Assembly: GCA_020161665.1 (NCBI GenBank)
Contig: JAIUPA010000006.1
Span: forward strand, 1-64,000
Source: Pseudomonadota bacterium
Lineage (GTDB): Bacteria; Pseudomonadota; Alphaproteobacteria; Rhizobiales; Rhizobiaceae
DNA: 64,000 bases
Reading direction: 5' to 3'
The notes beneath the pieces were generated by a model. It saw only the letters and a program-made list of their open reading frames with translations. It had not been told where the DNA came from and ran no database searches. A program made the translations under genes and the position numbers. Within the stretch, counting starts at the first letter, position 1. Each line of letters begins with the position of its first letter. This document shows, piece after piece, positions 46,155 to 55,587 of this stretch.

Positions 46155-46185
46155 CCCCCGCAGCGGCGCCATGCGGCTGCGGGGG
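46155..46185 (+). terminator. GC-rich hairpin after hss
   Basis: CCCCCGCAGC (46155-46164) / GCTGCGGGGG (46176-46185), loop of 11. No T-tract follows, so termination here is uncertain. Confidence 0.4.
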
Positions 46186-46307
46186 GGACTCGGACATTTC
46201 TGCAACGCTTGTGAATTCGTAACCGTGTCAAACCGCGACAACCTTGCCACAAGGCTGCACGCAAGGCATGGTCCGGCAAAGACACGCGCGAATCGCGGGA
46301 GAGTACG

Positions 46308-46688
46308 ATGAACTTCAAGACCGGCGTCACCTTCATTCTGGCCGCGGCTGGCCTGTCGGCTTGCGTATCCTCACCACCGCAGTATAGCCGCCCCATGGCA
46401 CCGCCGCCACAGGCCAATCTTTCGCCCGTCGACGGCAACTGGGCGGACGCGAACGGCCTCGTCTCGACCTTCCAGACGGGTGGCTTCACGACGCGCACCA
46501 CGGATGGCACCAACACGCTTCTGGCCTCGGGTAACTACATCCAGAAGTCGGATCGCCTGTTCGAGATCAACATGACCTCGCATGTCCGCAACACGCAGTC
46601 GCGCGTCAATTGCGCCCTCGTCACGCCGACCCAGCTCAACTGCACGTCCGAAGCAGGCGGCCAGTTCACGCTGACACGCCGCGGCTGA
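46308..46688 (+). CDS. omp10: Omp10-like outer-membrane lipoprotein
   Basis: A 126-residue lipoprotein. Signal peptide with lipobox LSAC (Cys19), a Pro-rich linker and the domain DGNWADANGLVSTFQTGGF, TTRTTDGTNTLLASGNYI, CALVTPTQLNCTSEAGGQFT, which closely resembles the Brucella 10-kDa outer-membrane lipoprotein Omp10 as I remember it (same 126-residue length). The two cysteines near the end probably form a disulfide. GGGAGAG precedes the ATG by five bases. Function in the envelope is unclear. Confidence 0.85.
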   Translation: MNFKTGVTFILAAAGLSACVSSPPQYSRPMAPPPQANLSPVDGNWADANGLVSTFQTGGFTTRTTDGTNTLLASGNYIQKSDRLFEINMTSHVRNTQSRVNCALVTPTQLNCTSEAGGQFTLTRRG

Positions 46689-46712
46689 TTTTGTGCTAAA
46701 GCATTGAATATC

Positions 46713-46739
46713 AAAGGCGCTCCTTCGGGCGCCTTTTTC
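46713..46739 (+). terminator. Intrinsic terminator of omp10
   Basis: AAAGGCGC (46713-46720) / GCGCCTTT (46729-46736), 8-base loop, followed by further Ts. Confidence 0.8.
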
Positions 46740-46881
46740 TTTGATGACAAGTGAGTGATTTTTTTCACTGCCCCGCACTCTCCTCTTGCGGGAACCCGCC
46801 CTAAATGGAACGATGCCGCCACGTATGCCAGAGACAGGGTCGAACCGTCACCGGGCATGGGCGCTCAATGAGGAGAACAGG

Positions 46882-48777
46882 ATGCACAAGATCATGAAAT
46901 TCGCGTTCGTCGGCGCATCGGCGCTCGCCCTGTCGGCGGGTGCGGCCTTCGCCGATTACGAACTGAACATTCTGCACATCAACGACTTCCATGCCCGTTT
47001 CGAACCGATCAACAAGTTCGATTCCACTTGCCTTGCCGCCGAGAAGGAAAAGAACGAATGCTTCGGCGGCATTGCCCGCATCAAGGCCGCCGTTGACGCC
47101 GAACGCGCCAAGCTGGCCGGTCAGAACGTGCTGCTTCTCTCGGGTGGCGACGAATTCCAGGGTTCGCTCTTCTACACCAGCTACAAGAGCGCCCCGATTG
47201 CCGAGCTGATGAACGGCATCGGCTTTGATGCGGTCGCCATCGGCAACCATGAATTCGATGACGGCCCGGAAGAACTGGCCAAATTCATCGGCGCGCTGAA
47301 GGCCCCGGTCATTTCCGGCAATACGCTGGCGGGTCTCGACACGCCGATTGCCGACAAGTTCAAGGGCTATGTCATCAAGGAGATGGGCGGCCAGAAGGTC
47401 GCCATCGTTTCGGTTCTGGCCACCGATACGGATGAAACCTCATCGCCGGGCGACAGCATCCTGTTTGCCGATGAGGTGAGCTATCTGAAGGACGCCGTGA
47501 AGGAAATCACGGCAGAGGGCGTCAACAAGATCATCCTGCTTTCGCATGTCGGCTATGTGCGCGACCAGCAGATCGCCAAGGCTGTGGATGGTATTGACGT
47601 GATCGTCGGTGCCCACAGCCATACCTATCTAAATTCCGCAGATCCGAAGGCCGCCGGCCCCTACCCGACCATGGTCAAGGACCCGGCAGGCGTCGAAGTT
47701 CCGATTGTGCAGGCCTATGCCTATTCCAAGTATCTCGGCAATCTGAAGGTCACGTTTGACGACGCGGGCGTGGTGAAGTCCGCAAGCGGCGCGCCGATGC
47801 TGCTGGATGGGTCCGTGACGCCGGATGCCGCCTTCGAGGCCCGTGTGACCGAACTGGGCAAGCCGCTGGAAGAACTGCGCAAGAAGGAAATCGGCGAAAG
47901 CGCCGAAGCCATTGATGGCTCGCGTGACAATTGCCGCGCCCGCGAATGCACCATGGGCGTTCTAGTCGCTGATGCCATGCTCGACCGCGTCAAGGATCAG
48001 GGCATCGACATCGCCATCCAGAACGGTGGCGGCCTGCGCGCCTCCATCGATCAAGGCCCGATCACCATGGGCGAAGTGCTGACCGTCCTGCCCTTCCAGA
48101 ACTCCATCGCCACCTTCCAGCTGAAGGGTGCGGATGTGGTGGCCGCTCTTGAAAACGGCCTGTCGCAGATCGACGAAGGCGCTGGCCGCTTCCCGCAGGT
48201 GGCGGGCCTGAAATACACCTTTGACAAGTCGAAGCCTGCGGGCAGCCGCGTCGTCTCCGCCGAGGTCAAGCAAGGCGATGCCTTCGTCAAACTCGATCCG
48301 GAAAAGACCTATGGCGTCGTTTCCAACAACTACATGCGCGGCGGCGGTGACGGCTACAAGGTCTTCGCCACCAAGGGCATGAACGCCTATGACTTCGGCC
48401 CGAACCTTGAGGATGCGGTTGCCGCCTACCTGACGGAAAACCGTCCGTACAAGCCGATGCTTGATGACCGCATCACCGATGCAACGCCTGCCGGTTACAC
48501 CCCGCCGCCGAAGGAAGCCTCGGCAGCCGCTCCTGCGGCACCTGCTGCCGCCGCCCCGGCCGCTGCGGCTCCGGCAGCAGCTCCGGCACCGGCTGCAATG
48601 GCAGCCGCCCCGATGGCTGGCTCGAAATATGCCGTTGCCAAGAATGACTCGCTCTGGGCCATTGCCGAAAAGGTCTATGGCGAGGGTGGTTACTGGGTGA
48701 AGATCGCCAAGGCCAACAATCTGAAGAGGCCGAACCGCATTCCGGTCGGGCTGGAGCTGGAAATCCCGGCGAAATAA
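46882..48777 (+). CDS. Periplasmic 5'-nucleotidase with C-terminal LysM domain
   Basis: A 631-residue exported enzyme. Signal peptide 1-24 (cleavage after AFA). The metallophosphatase domain has HINDFHARFEP, SGGDEFQGS, GNHEFDDG, LLSHVGYV and GAHSHTYL; the 5'-nucleotidase C-terminal domain has NGGGLRASIDQGPITMGEVL and YMRGGGDGYKVF. An Ala/Pro-rich linker then leads to a LysM domain (SKYAVAKNDSLWAIAEKVYG, about 583-630) that should bind peptidoglycan. GAGGAG lies seven bases before the ATG at 46882. It probably salvages nucleotides at the cell wall. Confidence 0.92.
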   Translation: MHKIMKFAFVGASALALSAGAAFADYELNILHINDFHARFEPINKFDSTCLAAEKEKNECFGGIARIKAAVDAERAKLAGQNVLLLSGGDEFQGSLFYTSYKSAPIAELMNGIGFDAVAIGNHEFDDGPEELAKFIGALKAPVISGNTLAGLDTPIADKFKGYVIKEMGGQKVAIVSVLATDTDETSSPGDSILFADEVSYLKDAVKEITAEGVNKIILLSHVGYVRDQQIAKAVDGIDVIVGAHSHTYLNSADPKAAGPYPTMVKDPAGVEVPIVQAYAYSKYLGNLKVTFDDAGVVKSASGAPMLLDGSVTPDAAFEARVTELGKPLEELRKKEIGESAEAIDGSRDNCRARECTMGVLVADAMLDRVKDQGIDIAIQNGGGLRASIDQGPITMGEVLTVLPFQNSIATFQLKGADVVAALENGLSQIDEGAGRFPQVAGLKYTFDKSKPAGSRVVSAEVKQGDAFVKLDPEKTYGVVSNNYMRGGGDGYKVFATKGMNAYDFGPNLEDAVAAYLTENRPYKPMLDDRITDATPAGYTPPPKEASAAAPAAPAAAAPAAAAPAAAPAPAAMAAAPMAGSKYAVAKNDSLWAIAEKVYGEGGYWVKIAKANNLKRPNRIPVGLELEIPAK

Positions 48778-48799
48778 GACCATATGTCTCATGAAAAGG

Positions 48800-48835
48800 G
48801 ACCGGCCCGGGCTTTCCCGGGCCGGTCTTTCTTTT
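48800..48835 (+). terminator. Intrinsic terminator of the 5'-nucleotidase gene
   Basis: GACCGGCCCGGG (48800-48811) / CCCGGGCCGGTC (48816-48827), 4-base loop, followed by TTTCTTTTT. Confidence 0.85.
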
Positions 48836-48884
48836 TAAATGTCAAGAAATCGCACGACGCATCATTCACGCCGCAGGAGCTTGC

Positions 48885-49919
48885 ATGTCCCCCGTTTCTT
48901 CCGCGCTGCCCAAAGACCACCCGCCCGTCCAATTTGGCCGCATCGGCGTTCTTCTCGTCAATCTTGGCACCCCGGATGGCACCGACTACTGGTCCATGCG
49001 CCGCTATCTTTCGGAATTCCTGTCTGACCGCCGCGTCATTGAATGGTCGCCATTCTACTGGCAGCCGATCCTGCAGCTCATTGTGCTGTCCAAGCGTCCG
49101 CAGCGCGTCGGCAAGGCCTATGAGGAAATCTGGAACCACGACAAGAACGAAAGCTACCTGCGCACCTACACCCGCAGCCAGTCCGAACTTCTGGGCGAAG
49201 CGCTGAAGGATCTGCCGAATGTAACGGTGGATTGGGCCATGCGTTATGGCCAGCCCTCGATCGATTCGAAAATGCAGGCGTTGAAGGATGCGGGCTGCGA
49301 ACGCATTCTGGTCTTCCCGCTCTACCCGCAATATTCCGCCTCGACCACGGCCACCGTCAACGACGCGGCCTTCAAGTCGCTCTTGAAAATGCGCTGGCAG
49401 CCCGCGCTTCGCACCGTGCCGCCCTATCATGACGAGCCCGCCTATATCGATGCGCTGGCAAAATCCATCGAGGCGAAACTCGCAACGCTGGATTGGGAAC
49501 CGGAGGTGGTGCTGACCTCCTTCCACGGCATTCCGCAATCCTACTTCAAGAACGGCGACCCCTATCACTGCCACTGCCACAAGACCGCCCGCCTGCTGCG
49601 CGAGCGTCTCGGCTGGTCTTCTGAAAAGCTGCGCCTCACCTTCCAGTCGCGTTTCGGACCGGAAGAATGGCTGCAGCCCTATACCGACAAGACGGTGGAG
49701 CAACTGGCCAAGGACGGCGTGAAGCGCATCGCCATCATCAATCCGGGCTTTGTCGCCGATTGTCTTGAAACGCTGGAGGAAATCGCCGGGGAAGCCGGGG
49801 AAATCTTCCTTCACAATGGTGGCGAGAAGTTCGCCCACATTCCCTGCCTGAACGACACGCCCGAAGGCATGCAGGTCTTCGAAACCGTGGTAAGAAGGGA
49901 ATTGCAGGGCTGGATCTGA
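48885..49919 (+). CDS. hemH: Ferrochelatase
   Basis: Inserts Fe2+ into protoporphyrin IX to make heme. The 344-residue protein has [20 protein letters not shown], the [15 protein letters not shown] strand, catalytic H214 ([10 protein letters not shown]) and E295 in [16 protein letters not shown] cysteine/histidine cluster HCHCHK (228-233) is visible. AGGAG lies five bases before the ATG. The SPFH protein gene follows after 26 bases, so they may share a transcript. No Irr or RirA box is evident upstream. Confidence 0.96.
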   Translation: MSPVSSALPKDHPPVQFGRIGVLLVNLGTPDGTDYWSMRRYLSEFLSDRRVIEWSPFYWQPILQLIVLSKRPQRVGKAYEEIWNHDKNESYLRTYTRSQSELLGEALKDLPNVTVDWAMRYGQPSIDSKMQALKDAGCERILVFPLYPQYSASTTATVNDAAFKSLLKMRWQPALRTVPPYHDEPAYIDALAKSIEAKLATLDWEPEVVLTSFHGIPQSYFKNGDPYHCHCHKTARLLRERLGWSSEKLRLTFQSRFGPEEWLQPYTDKTVEQLAKDGVKRIAIINPGFVADCLETLEEIAGEAGEIFLHNGGEKFAHIPCLNDTPEGMQVFETVVRRELQGWI

Positions 49920-49945
49920 CCCCCTGCACAGGAAAGGACAAGGGC

Positions 49946-50944
49946 ATGCAATTCACCGGCTTTGATATCTCGGTTCTGGCGCTGGTCGCGCTGGTCGTGC
50001 TTGTGCTGCTGGCCGGCATCAAGACCGTGCCGCAGGGGTTTCGCTACACGGTCGAGCGCTTCGGGCGCTACACCCGCACGCTGGAACCCGGCCTCAACCT
50101 CATTGTGCCCTTCATTGAACGGATCGGCGCCCGCCTCAACGTCATGGAACAGGTGCTGGATGTTCCCACCCAGGAAGTCATCACCCGCGACAATGCAAGC
50201 GTGTCGGCGGATGCCGTCGCCTTCTATCAGGTGCTGAACGCCGCACAGGCCGCCTATCAGGTCTCGCATCTCGAAAACGCCATCCTGAACCTCACCATGA
50301 CCAACATCCGTTCGGTCATGGGCTCGATGGACCTCGACGAGCTTTTGTCGAACCGCGACACGATCAACGACAAGCTGCTGCGCGTCGTGGATGAAGCCGT
50401 GGGGCCGTGGGGCATCAAGGTCACGCGCGTTGAAATCAAGGATATCCGCCCGCCGGTCGATCTGGTGGACGCCATGGCCCGCCAGATGAAGGCCGAGCGT
50501 GAAAAGCGCGCGCAGGTGCTCGAAGCCGAAGGCATGCGCAACGCCCAGATCCTCAAGGCCGAGGGTGCCAAGCAGGCCTCGATCCTGCAGGCCGAAGGCC
50601 AGCGCGAAGCCGCCTTCCGTGAGGCCGAAGCCCGCGAACGTCTGGCCGAAGCCGAAGCCAAGGCCACCCGCATGGTCTCGGAAGCCATCGCCACCGGCGA
50701 TGTGCAGGCCATCAACTACTTCGTCGCCCAGAAATACACCGAAGCGCTCACCGCCATCGGCACGGCGGGCAACTCCAAGGTTGTTCTGATGCCGATGGAA
50801 GCCTCGTCGCTGATCGGCACGCTGGGCGGCATCGGCGCCATTGCCCGCGATGTGTTCGGCACCGACGGACAGGCAAACGCGGCCAAACCCGCACGCCCGG
50901 CCCAGCGCGCCACGCAGTCCATTCCTCCGTCTTCGGGAGAATAA
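49946..50944 (+). CDS. SPFH/Band 7 membrane protein (stomatin/QmcA type)
   Basis: A 332-residue SPFH protein anchored by one N-terminal helix (about 8-27), followed by the Band 7 domain ([33 protein letters not shown]) and a long coiled coil with [18 protein letters not shown]. Such proteins form ring scaffolds in the inner membrane, often with a NfeD partner and sometimes with proteases. The NfeD gene starts two bases after it. GGAAAGGACAAGG precedes the start. Confidence 0.94.
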   Translation: MQFTGFDISVLALVALVVLVLLAGIKTVPQGFRYTVERFGRYTRTLEPGLNLIVPFIERIGARLNVMEQVLDVPTQEVITRDNASVSADAVAFYQVLNAAQAAYQVSHLENAILNLTMTNIRSVMGSMDLDELLSNRDTINDKLLRVVDEAVGPWGIKVTRVEIKDIRPPVDLVDAMARQMKAEREKRAQVLEAEGMRNAQILKAEGAKQASILQAEGQREAAFREAEARERLAEAEAKATRMVSEAIATGDVQAINYFVAQKYTEALTAIGTAGNSKVVLMPMEASSLIGTLGGIGAIARDVFGTDGQANAAKPARPAQRATQSIPPSSGE

Positions 50945-50945
50945 G

Positions 50946-51404
50946 ATGATCGCCCGCCTTGCCGCAGAACTCGGACCATGGAGCTGGTGGCTTTTGGGCA
51001 TGCTGCTTCTGGCGGCAGAACTCATCGCGCCCGGCGTGTTTCTAGTGTGGATCGGCATGGCCGCCATCGTTACCGGGCTGATCTCGCTGGCGCTCTGGGA
51101 GAGCGCGATGTGGGGCTGGCAGGTGCAATTGCTGGTCTTTGCATTTCTGTCGGTCATCATCACGCTGGCCGGTCGGCGCATCGTCGCCCGCCACGACAAG
51201 GACAGCGACGAGCCGCTGTTGAACCAGCGCACCGCAAGCCTCGTGGGGCGTACCTCGGTTCTGGAAGAGCCGCTGGCCGAAGGGCGGGGCCGTATTCGTC
51301 TCGACGATACATGGTGGCCGGTTCTGGGGCCGGACCTGCCCGCCGGAACGCGCATTCGCGTCGTCGCCAGCCATGGCCGCGACCTGACTGTCGAAGCCGC
51401 CTGA
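50946..51404 (+). CDS. NfeD family membrane protein
   Basis: A 152-residue NfeD protein: three membrane helices (WWLLGMLLLAAELIAPGVFL, MAAIVTGLISLALW and LLVFAFLSVIITLAG) and a C-terminal OB-fold (ASLVGRTSVLEEPLAEGRGR, WWPVLGPDLPAGTRIRVVA). NfeD proteins pair with SPFH scaffolds. The ATG at 50946 lies one base after the SPFH stop, with GGGAGA just before it, so expression is coupled. An upstream in-frame start lies within the SPFH gene and is rejected. Confidence 0.94.
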   Translation: MIARLAAELGPWSWWLLGMLLLAAELIAPGVFLVWIGMAAIVTGLISLALWESAMWGWQVQLLVFAFLSVIITLAGRRIVARHDKDSDEPLLNQRTASLVGRTSVLEEPLAEGRGRIRLDDTWWPVLGPDLPAGTRIRVVASHGRDLTVEAA

Positions 51405-51496
51405 TCGGGAGAAACCTGACCGTTCGAAACCAATCGTTAACCACATGAGTTTACGTTTGGGTAATCATTCGAGACTGTCAGGATTCCCGGTCAACC

Positions 51497-52966
51497 ATGC
51501 CGCACGCGCCGCACCAAGCCACCTTTGCGAAGTCCGGAAACGGAAAGACGGGCGAAGCCTCGGGCCGCGCCGCCATTCGCGTGCCCTGCCGTCGCGGACA
51601 GGTTCTGGTTCTGGCCTTGCTTGCCGGTACCGCCTTCGTGTCACTGCCCGGCCTTTCGGCCGCGCAATCGCCCGGTGGTTTTTCGAACAGCAGCGTTGCC
51701 GCGTCCTCCATTCCTGAACCTCCGACTTCGGTCGGCGACGATACGACCGGGTCTTTCGGCGCAACGGGCAGCGATGCGGATGGACGCGACAACACCGCCG
51801 AATCCCCCGCCGATGGCGCTGGCGCACGCAACAAGGATGATGGCGAGGCAACCGGCATCCGCCTCGGCTCCTTCATTTTGAAGCCGTCGATCACCCAGAG
51901 CCTCAAATCGCAGAAGACGACCGGCAACGGCGCGGATTCGAAGCGCAGCTATCTTGAAACAAGCGGCACCGGCACCCTGACCTCGGACTGGGCGCGCCAT
52001 GAACTGACGATCAAGGGCCAGGGTCGCTGGCAGAAAAACCTGAGTGGCGATCTGCCGACCGACTCTGGCGGCAGCCTTGATGCTGATCTGCGCCTTGATC
52101 TGTCCGACAAGACCGTCGCCCACATCACCGGCGGTTATGAACTGGGCCGCGAAGACAACACTGATCCGAACGCCATTTCCGGCGCATCCACCCAATCGAA
52201 CGTCATGACCTTGCGCGGTGGTGCCTCTATCGAACGCGATCTGGGCCGCCTGCGCGGACTGGTAGGCGTGGACATTGCCCGCACCACCTATTCGCCCGCC
52301 AAGTTCCCGAACGGCACGACGCTTGACCTCTCGGACCGTGACCGCAACGCCTACACGCTGCGCGGACGGATCGGCTACGAAATTTCGCCCGCCCTCATTC
52401 CATTTATCGAAGCCTCGATCGGCACCACCCGCTACGATCAGGAACAGGATACCAACGGCTACAAGCGCTCGTCCAACACCTACGCTCTGCGCGGTGGTGT
52501 AGCGGTCGACCTTGGCGAAAAGCTGCGCGGCGAAATCGGGGCCGGTTACGAGACCGTGACCTATGACGATTCCCGTCTGACCGAAATCGGCGCATTGAGC
52601 CTTGAGGGTTCCGCCACATGGTCGCCGCAGCGCGGCACGGATTTGACCGCAGGCCTTCAGACCACGGTGGAAGATTCGACCGCCCCCGGCGAAAGCGGTG
52701 CTGTGGTCTATCGCTTCACGACGGACCTCAAGCACGAGCTGCGGGACAATCTCATTGCCAAGCTGAGCGGTGCCACGACATGGCGGCGTTATCCAAGCGG
52801 CAGCGCGATTGTCGATTCCACCGCCTATACGACGGGCGGCGGCCTTGCCTACCGCATCAACCGCTATCTCGAACTTGAGGGCACGGTGAACTACGAAGTC
52901 ACCCGCCGTTCGACCGGCAACACGACCGACCTCACCACCGGCATCGGCCTGACACTGAAGCGCTAA
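51497..52966 (+). CDS. Outer-membrane beta-barrel protein (BBP2_2-like)
   Basis: A 489-residue exported protein. A long basic N-region precedes the signal segment VLVLALLAGTAFVSLPGL (cleavage after SAAQ region). Residues 60-115 are low-complexity, and from about 120 amphipathic beta strands alternate: RHELTIKGQGRWQKN, AHITGGYELGRED, NAYTLRGRIGYEI, YALRGGVAVDLGEKLRGEIG, ending in ITGIGLTLKR-type C-terminal strand TTGIGLTLKR. This fits the BBP2_2 family of putative beta-barrels. Ligand unknown; a role in polysaccharide export is known for some relatives. A start at the second in-frame ATG is not excluded. Confidence 0.85.
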   Translation: MPHAPHQATFAKSGNGKTGEASGRAAIRVPCRRGQVLVLALLAGTAFVSLPGLSAAQSPGGFSNSSVAASSIPEPPTSVGDDTTGSFGATGSDADGRDNTAESPADGAGARNKDDGEATGIRLGSFILKPSITQSLKSQKTTGNGADSKRSYLETSGTGTLTSDWARHELTIKGQGRWQKNLSGDLPTDSGGSLDADLRLDLSDKTVAHITGGYELGREDNTDPNAISGASTQSNVMTLRGGASIERDLGRLRGLVGVDIARTTYSPAKFPNGTTLDLSDRDRNAYTLRGRIGYEISPALIPFIEASIGTTRYDQEQDTNGYKRSSNTYALRGGVAVDLGEKLRGEIGAGYETVTYDDSRLTEIGALSLEGSATWSPQRGTDLTAGLQTTVEDSTAPGESGAVVYRFTTDLKHELRDNLIAKLSGATTWRRYPSGSAIVDSTAYTTGGGLAYRINRYLELEGTVNYEVTRRSTGNTTDLTTGIGLTLKR

Positions 52967-53002
52967 AGCGAACTCCAGTTTTCAAGACAAGACCGAGGGC
53001 AA

Positions 53003-53143
53003 CTGATGGCGAACAAAAACCATAGCCTCCCCATTCGTCATGGTCGGGCTTGACCCGACCATCCATAGTTCTTTGAATGATGGATCCTCGGGTCAAGCCC
53101 GAGGATGACGCCAGTACTTGAAGCAGAGTTTTGCCACCAAACG
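53003..53143. repeat. MITE-like palindromic element, copy 2
   Basis: About 140 bp related to the element at 8903-9044. The core (53036-53110) has hairpins GGTCGGGCTTGACCCGACC and CCTCGGGTCAAGCCCGAGG between CGTCAT and ATGACG, nearly identical to copy 1; the flanks are about 60% alike. It sits between the beta-barrel gene stop and the galU terminator. No target duplication is visible here. Confidence 0.68.
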
Positions 53144-53179
53144 AAAAGCCCCGCGCATCGGCTGACGCGCGGGGCTTTT
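53144..53179. terminator. Bidirectional terminator of galU and the beta-barrel gene
   Basis: AAAAGCCCCGCGC (53144-53156) / GCGCGGGGCTTTT (53167-53179), loop of 10, with A- and T-runs at the ends. Confidence 0.85.
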
Positions 53180-53201
53180 TCCATGAAAGGGACGACTTGC
53201 C

Positions 53202-54086
53202 TTAGAGCTTGCCGACCAGTTCCTTGATCTGGGCTTCGACCATCGGGCGAATATCGGCGCGCTCCAGCGCAAAGGCCAGATTGGCGAGGATGAAGCCATC
53301 CTTGGCACCCGTGTCGTAGGTCTTGCCCGCAAACGGGAAGGCCGCGAAATCCTGGCGCTTCGCCAGCGTCAGCATGGCGTCGGTCAGCTGGATTTCGTTA
53401 CCGGCACCGCGCTCCTGCGTTTCCAGAATATCGAAGATTTCCGGCTGAAGGATATAGCGACCGTTGATGTAGAGGTTGGACGGAGCCGTGCCCTTGGCAG
53501 GCTTTTCAACCATCTCGGTGACCTTGAAGCCGTTGCCGACCTTCTCGCCAACACCAACGATACCATACTTGTGCGTGAGTTCCGGATCGCACTCTTCAAC
53601 GGCGATCACGTTGCCGCCAGACTTGGCATAAAGCTCCACCATCCCGGCCAGGCAACCCTGCTCGCCGCGCATGATCATGTCGGGCAGAAGCACGGCAAAC
53701 GGCTCGTCGCCCACGATGTCACGGGCGCACCAGACGGCGTGGCCGAGACCAAGCGGCGCCTGCTGGCGGGTGAAGCTGGCCGTACCGGCAGCCGGCAGAA
53801 TGCCATCAAGGATTTTCAGTTCCGCCGTCTTGCCGCGCTCGCGCAGCGTCGCTTCCAGCTCGAACTGAATGTCGAAGTAATCTTCGATGATGCCCTTGCC
53901 GCGCCCCGTGACGAACACGAAATGCTCGATACCGGCCTCGATGGCTTCATCCACGACGTACTGGATGACCGGCTTGTCAACCACGGTCAGCATTTCCTTC
54001 GGCACCGCCTTGGTGGCGGGAAGGAAACGGGTGCCAAGACCGGCGACCGGGAACACTGCCTTACGAATTTTCTTTGCGATTGCCAA
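53202..54086 (-). CDS. galU: UTP-glucose-1-phosphate uridylyltransferase
   Basis: Makes UDP-glucose for envelope and exopolysaccharides. The 294-residue protein has [56 protein letters not shown] and [20 protein letters not shown]. The start is a TTG at 54086 with GGAGG five bases upstream, giving the standard N-terminus; a longer frame to 54173 would put the promoter's downstream part in the gene. A TATAAT promoter lies just upstream. Ends at a strong terminator. Confidence 0.95.
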   Translation of the reverse strand: MAIAKKIRKAVFPVAGLGTRFLPATKAVPKEMLTVVDKPVIQYVVDEAIEAGIEHFVFVTGRGKGIIEDYFDIQFELEATLRERGKTAELKILDGILPAAGTASFTRQQAPLGLGHAVWCARDIVGDEPFAVLLPDMIMRGEQGCLAGMVELYAKSGGNVIAVEECDPELTHKYGIVGVGEKVGNGFKVTEMVEKPAKGTAPSNLYINGRYILQPEIFDILETQERGAGNEIQLTDAMLTLAKRQDFAAFPFAGKTYDTGAKDGFILANLAFALERADIRPMVEAQIKELVGKL

Positions 54087-54129
54087 AAACGCCTCCTGCG
54101 CACAGCAATTTGATCGGTATGCGAACGCT

Positions 54130-54158
54130 ATTATAGGCAATTCGCTACTTTTTCGCAA
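54130..54158 (-). promoter_or_regulatory. galU promoter
   Basis: On the minus strand TTGCGA, 17-base spacer, TATAAT (a perfect -10). It predicts a leader of about 36 bases before the TTG start. Confidence 0.75.
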
Positions 54159-54281
54159 AAGAGGGAGCCGCACTCGCGGTATGGTAAAGAATTTATTGAC
54201 CCAAGCGCGTTAGCGTCAGGCGATCCCCCCAAAGCCGGGAGACCATAATCGAACGAAGATGAACGGGAGAGTAACGGAGAC

Positions 54282-55499
54282 ATGAAGATGATCGAAAAAG
54301 CGCGCGCCCGCCTCGCAAGCGTTGTCATCGCTGCCGCCGTCACGCTTGCGCCCCTGCCCGCGCTTGCCGACCGCAATTTCCAGAGCTGGATTGCCAATTT
54401 CTATTCGGTGGCCGCCAATGCCGGTATTTCGAAGAAAACCTATAATCAGGCCTTCGCTGGCGTGACCGAGCCGGACCCGGACGTGCTGCGCAAGGCAACC
54501 TTCCAGCCGGAATTCACCACCAAAATCTGGGACTATCTGGATTCGCGCGTCAACCCGCACACGGTGGCCAATGGCCGCAAGATGGCAAGCCAGTATGGTC
54601 GCACACTGGCGGCGATTGAAAAGCACTTCAATGTGGATCGCTACACGCTGCTGGCCATCTGGTCGATGGAATCGAATTACGGCGCGGTTCTCGAAACACC
54701 GGAACGCCTGCATAACGTGCCGCGCGCGCTGGCCACGCTGGCCTATTCCGATGCCAAGCGCCGCAAGTTCGCCGAGCGTCAGCTGATTGCCGCGCTCAAG
54801 ATCATTCAGGCCGGTGATGTCGCCCCGAAGAGCCTGAACGGTTCCTGGGCAGGCGCCATGGGCCATACCCAGTTCATCCCCACAAGCTACCTGATCTATG
54901 CCATTGATGCCGATGGCGATGGCAAGCGTGATATCTGGCACTCGGTACCCGATGCGTTGGCAACCGCCGCCAACCTGCTGGCCAAGAACGGCTGGGAGCC
55001 GGGCAAGACTTGGGGTTACGAAGTCTCGGCTCCGGCAGGCATGGCCAAATATGTCGGCAAGGCCATGAGCCTTGGCGAATGGGCCTCCCTCGGTCTGGTC
55101 CGCCCGAACGGCAAGCCCTTCCCGCGCGGTGCAGATCGTGCCGTTTTGAAAATGCCGGCGGGCGCGAACGGTCCGGCCTTTCTGATGATGAAGAACTACA
55201 CCGTCATCAAGCGCTACAACGCGTCCGATTCCTATGCACTGGCCGTAGGTCAGCTTGCCGATGAAATCGCCGGTCGCGGCGCGATGATGCAGCGCTGGCC
55301 GCGCCCGGCCAATACGCTGGACATGCGCGAGAAGTTCGAACTTCAGACCCGCATGAAGGCGCTCGGCTATTATAACGGCGAGGTCGATGGTAATTTCGGC
55401 TCCGGCTCGAAGGCCGCCATCACCAGCATCCAGTCCCGCTTGGGCATTCCGGCGGATGGCGAACCGTCGCGTGTGCTGCTGGACGCGCTGCGTCGCTGA
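54282..55499 (+). CDS. Lytic murein transglycosylase (MltB type) with PG-binding domain
   Basis: A 405-residue exported enzyme cutting glycan strands to 1,6-anhydro ends. Signal peptide about 1-29 (cleavage after ALA). The SLT_2/MltB domain (about 30-320) has NFQSWIANFYSVAANAGISK, catalytic glutamate in IWSMESNYGAV and GSWAGAMGHTQFIPTSYLIY. The C-terminal PG_binding_1 domain has LQTRMKALGYYNGEVDGNFG. ATG AAG ATG offers two starts; the second has better GGAG spacing. It lacks a lipobox, so it is likely soluble in the periplasm. Confidence 0.93.
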   Translation: MKMIEKARARLASVVIAAAVTLAPLPALADRNFQSWIANFYSVAANAGISKKTYNQAFAGVTEPDPDVLRKATFQPEFTTKIWDYLDSRVNPHTVANGRKMASQYGRTLAAIEKHFNVDRYTLLAIWSMESNYGAVLETPERLHNVPRALATLAYSDAKRRKFAERQLIAALKIIQAGDVAPKSLNGSWAGAMGHTQFIPTSYLIYAIDADGDGKRDIWHSVPDALATAANLLAKNGWEPGKTWGYEVSAPAGMAKYVGKAMSLGEWASLGLVRPNGKPFPRGADRAVLKMPAGANGPAFLMMKNYTVIKRYNASDSYALAVGQLADEIAGRGAMMQRWPRPANTLDMREKFELQTRMKALGYYNGEVDGNFGSGSKAAITSIQSRLGIPADGEPSRVLLDALRR

Positions 55500-55587
55500 A
55501 GCAGATGACAGGGCCATATTTGGCCGTATTCGCATGAAAAATAACCGGCAGGACGCTTAAAGCGCCTGCCGCGTGGAGACAAAGGGC

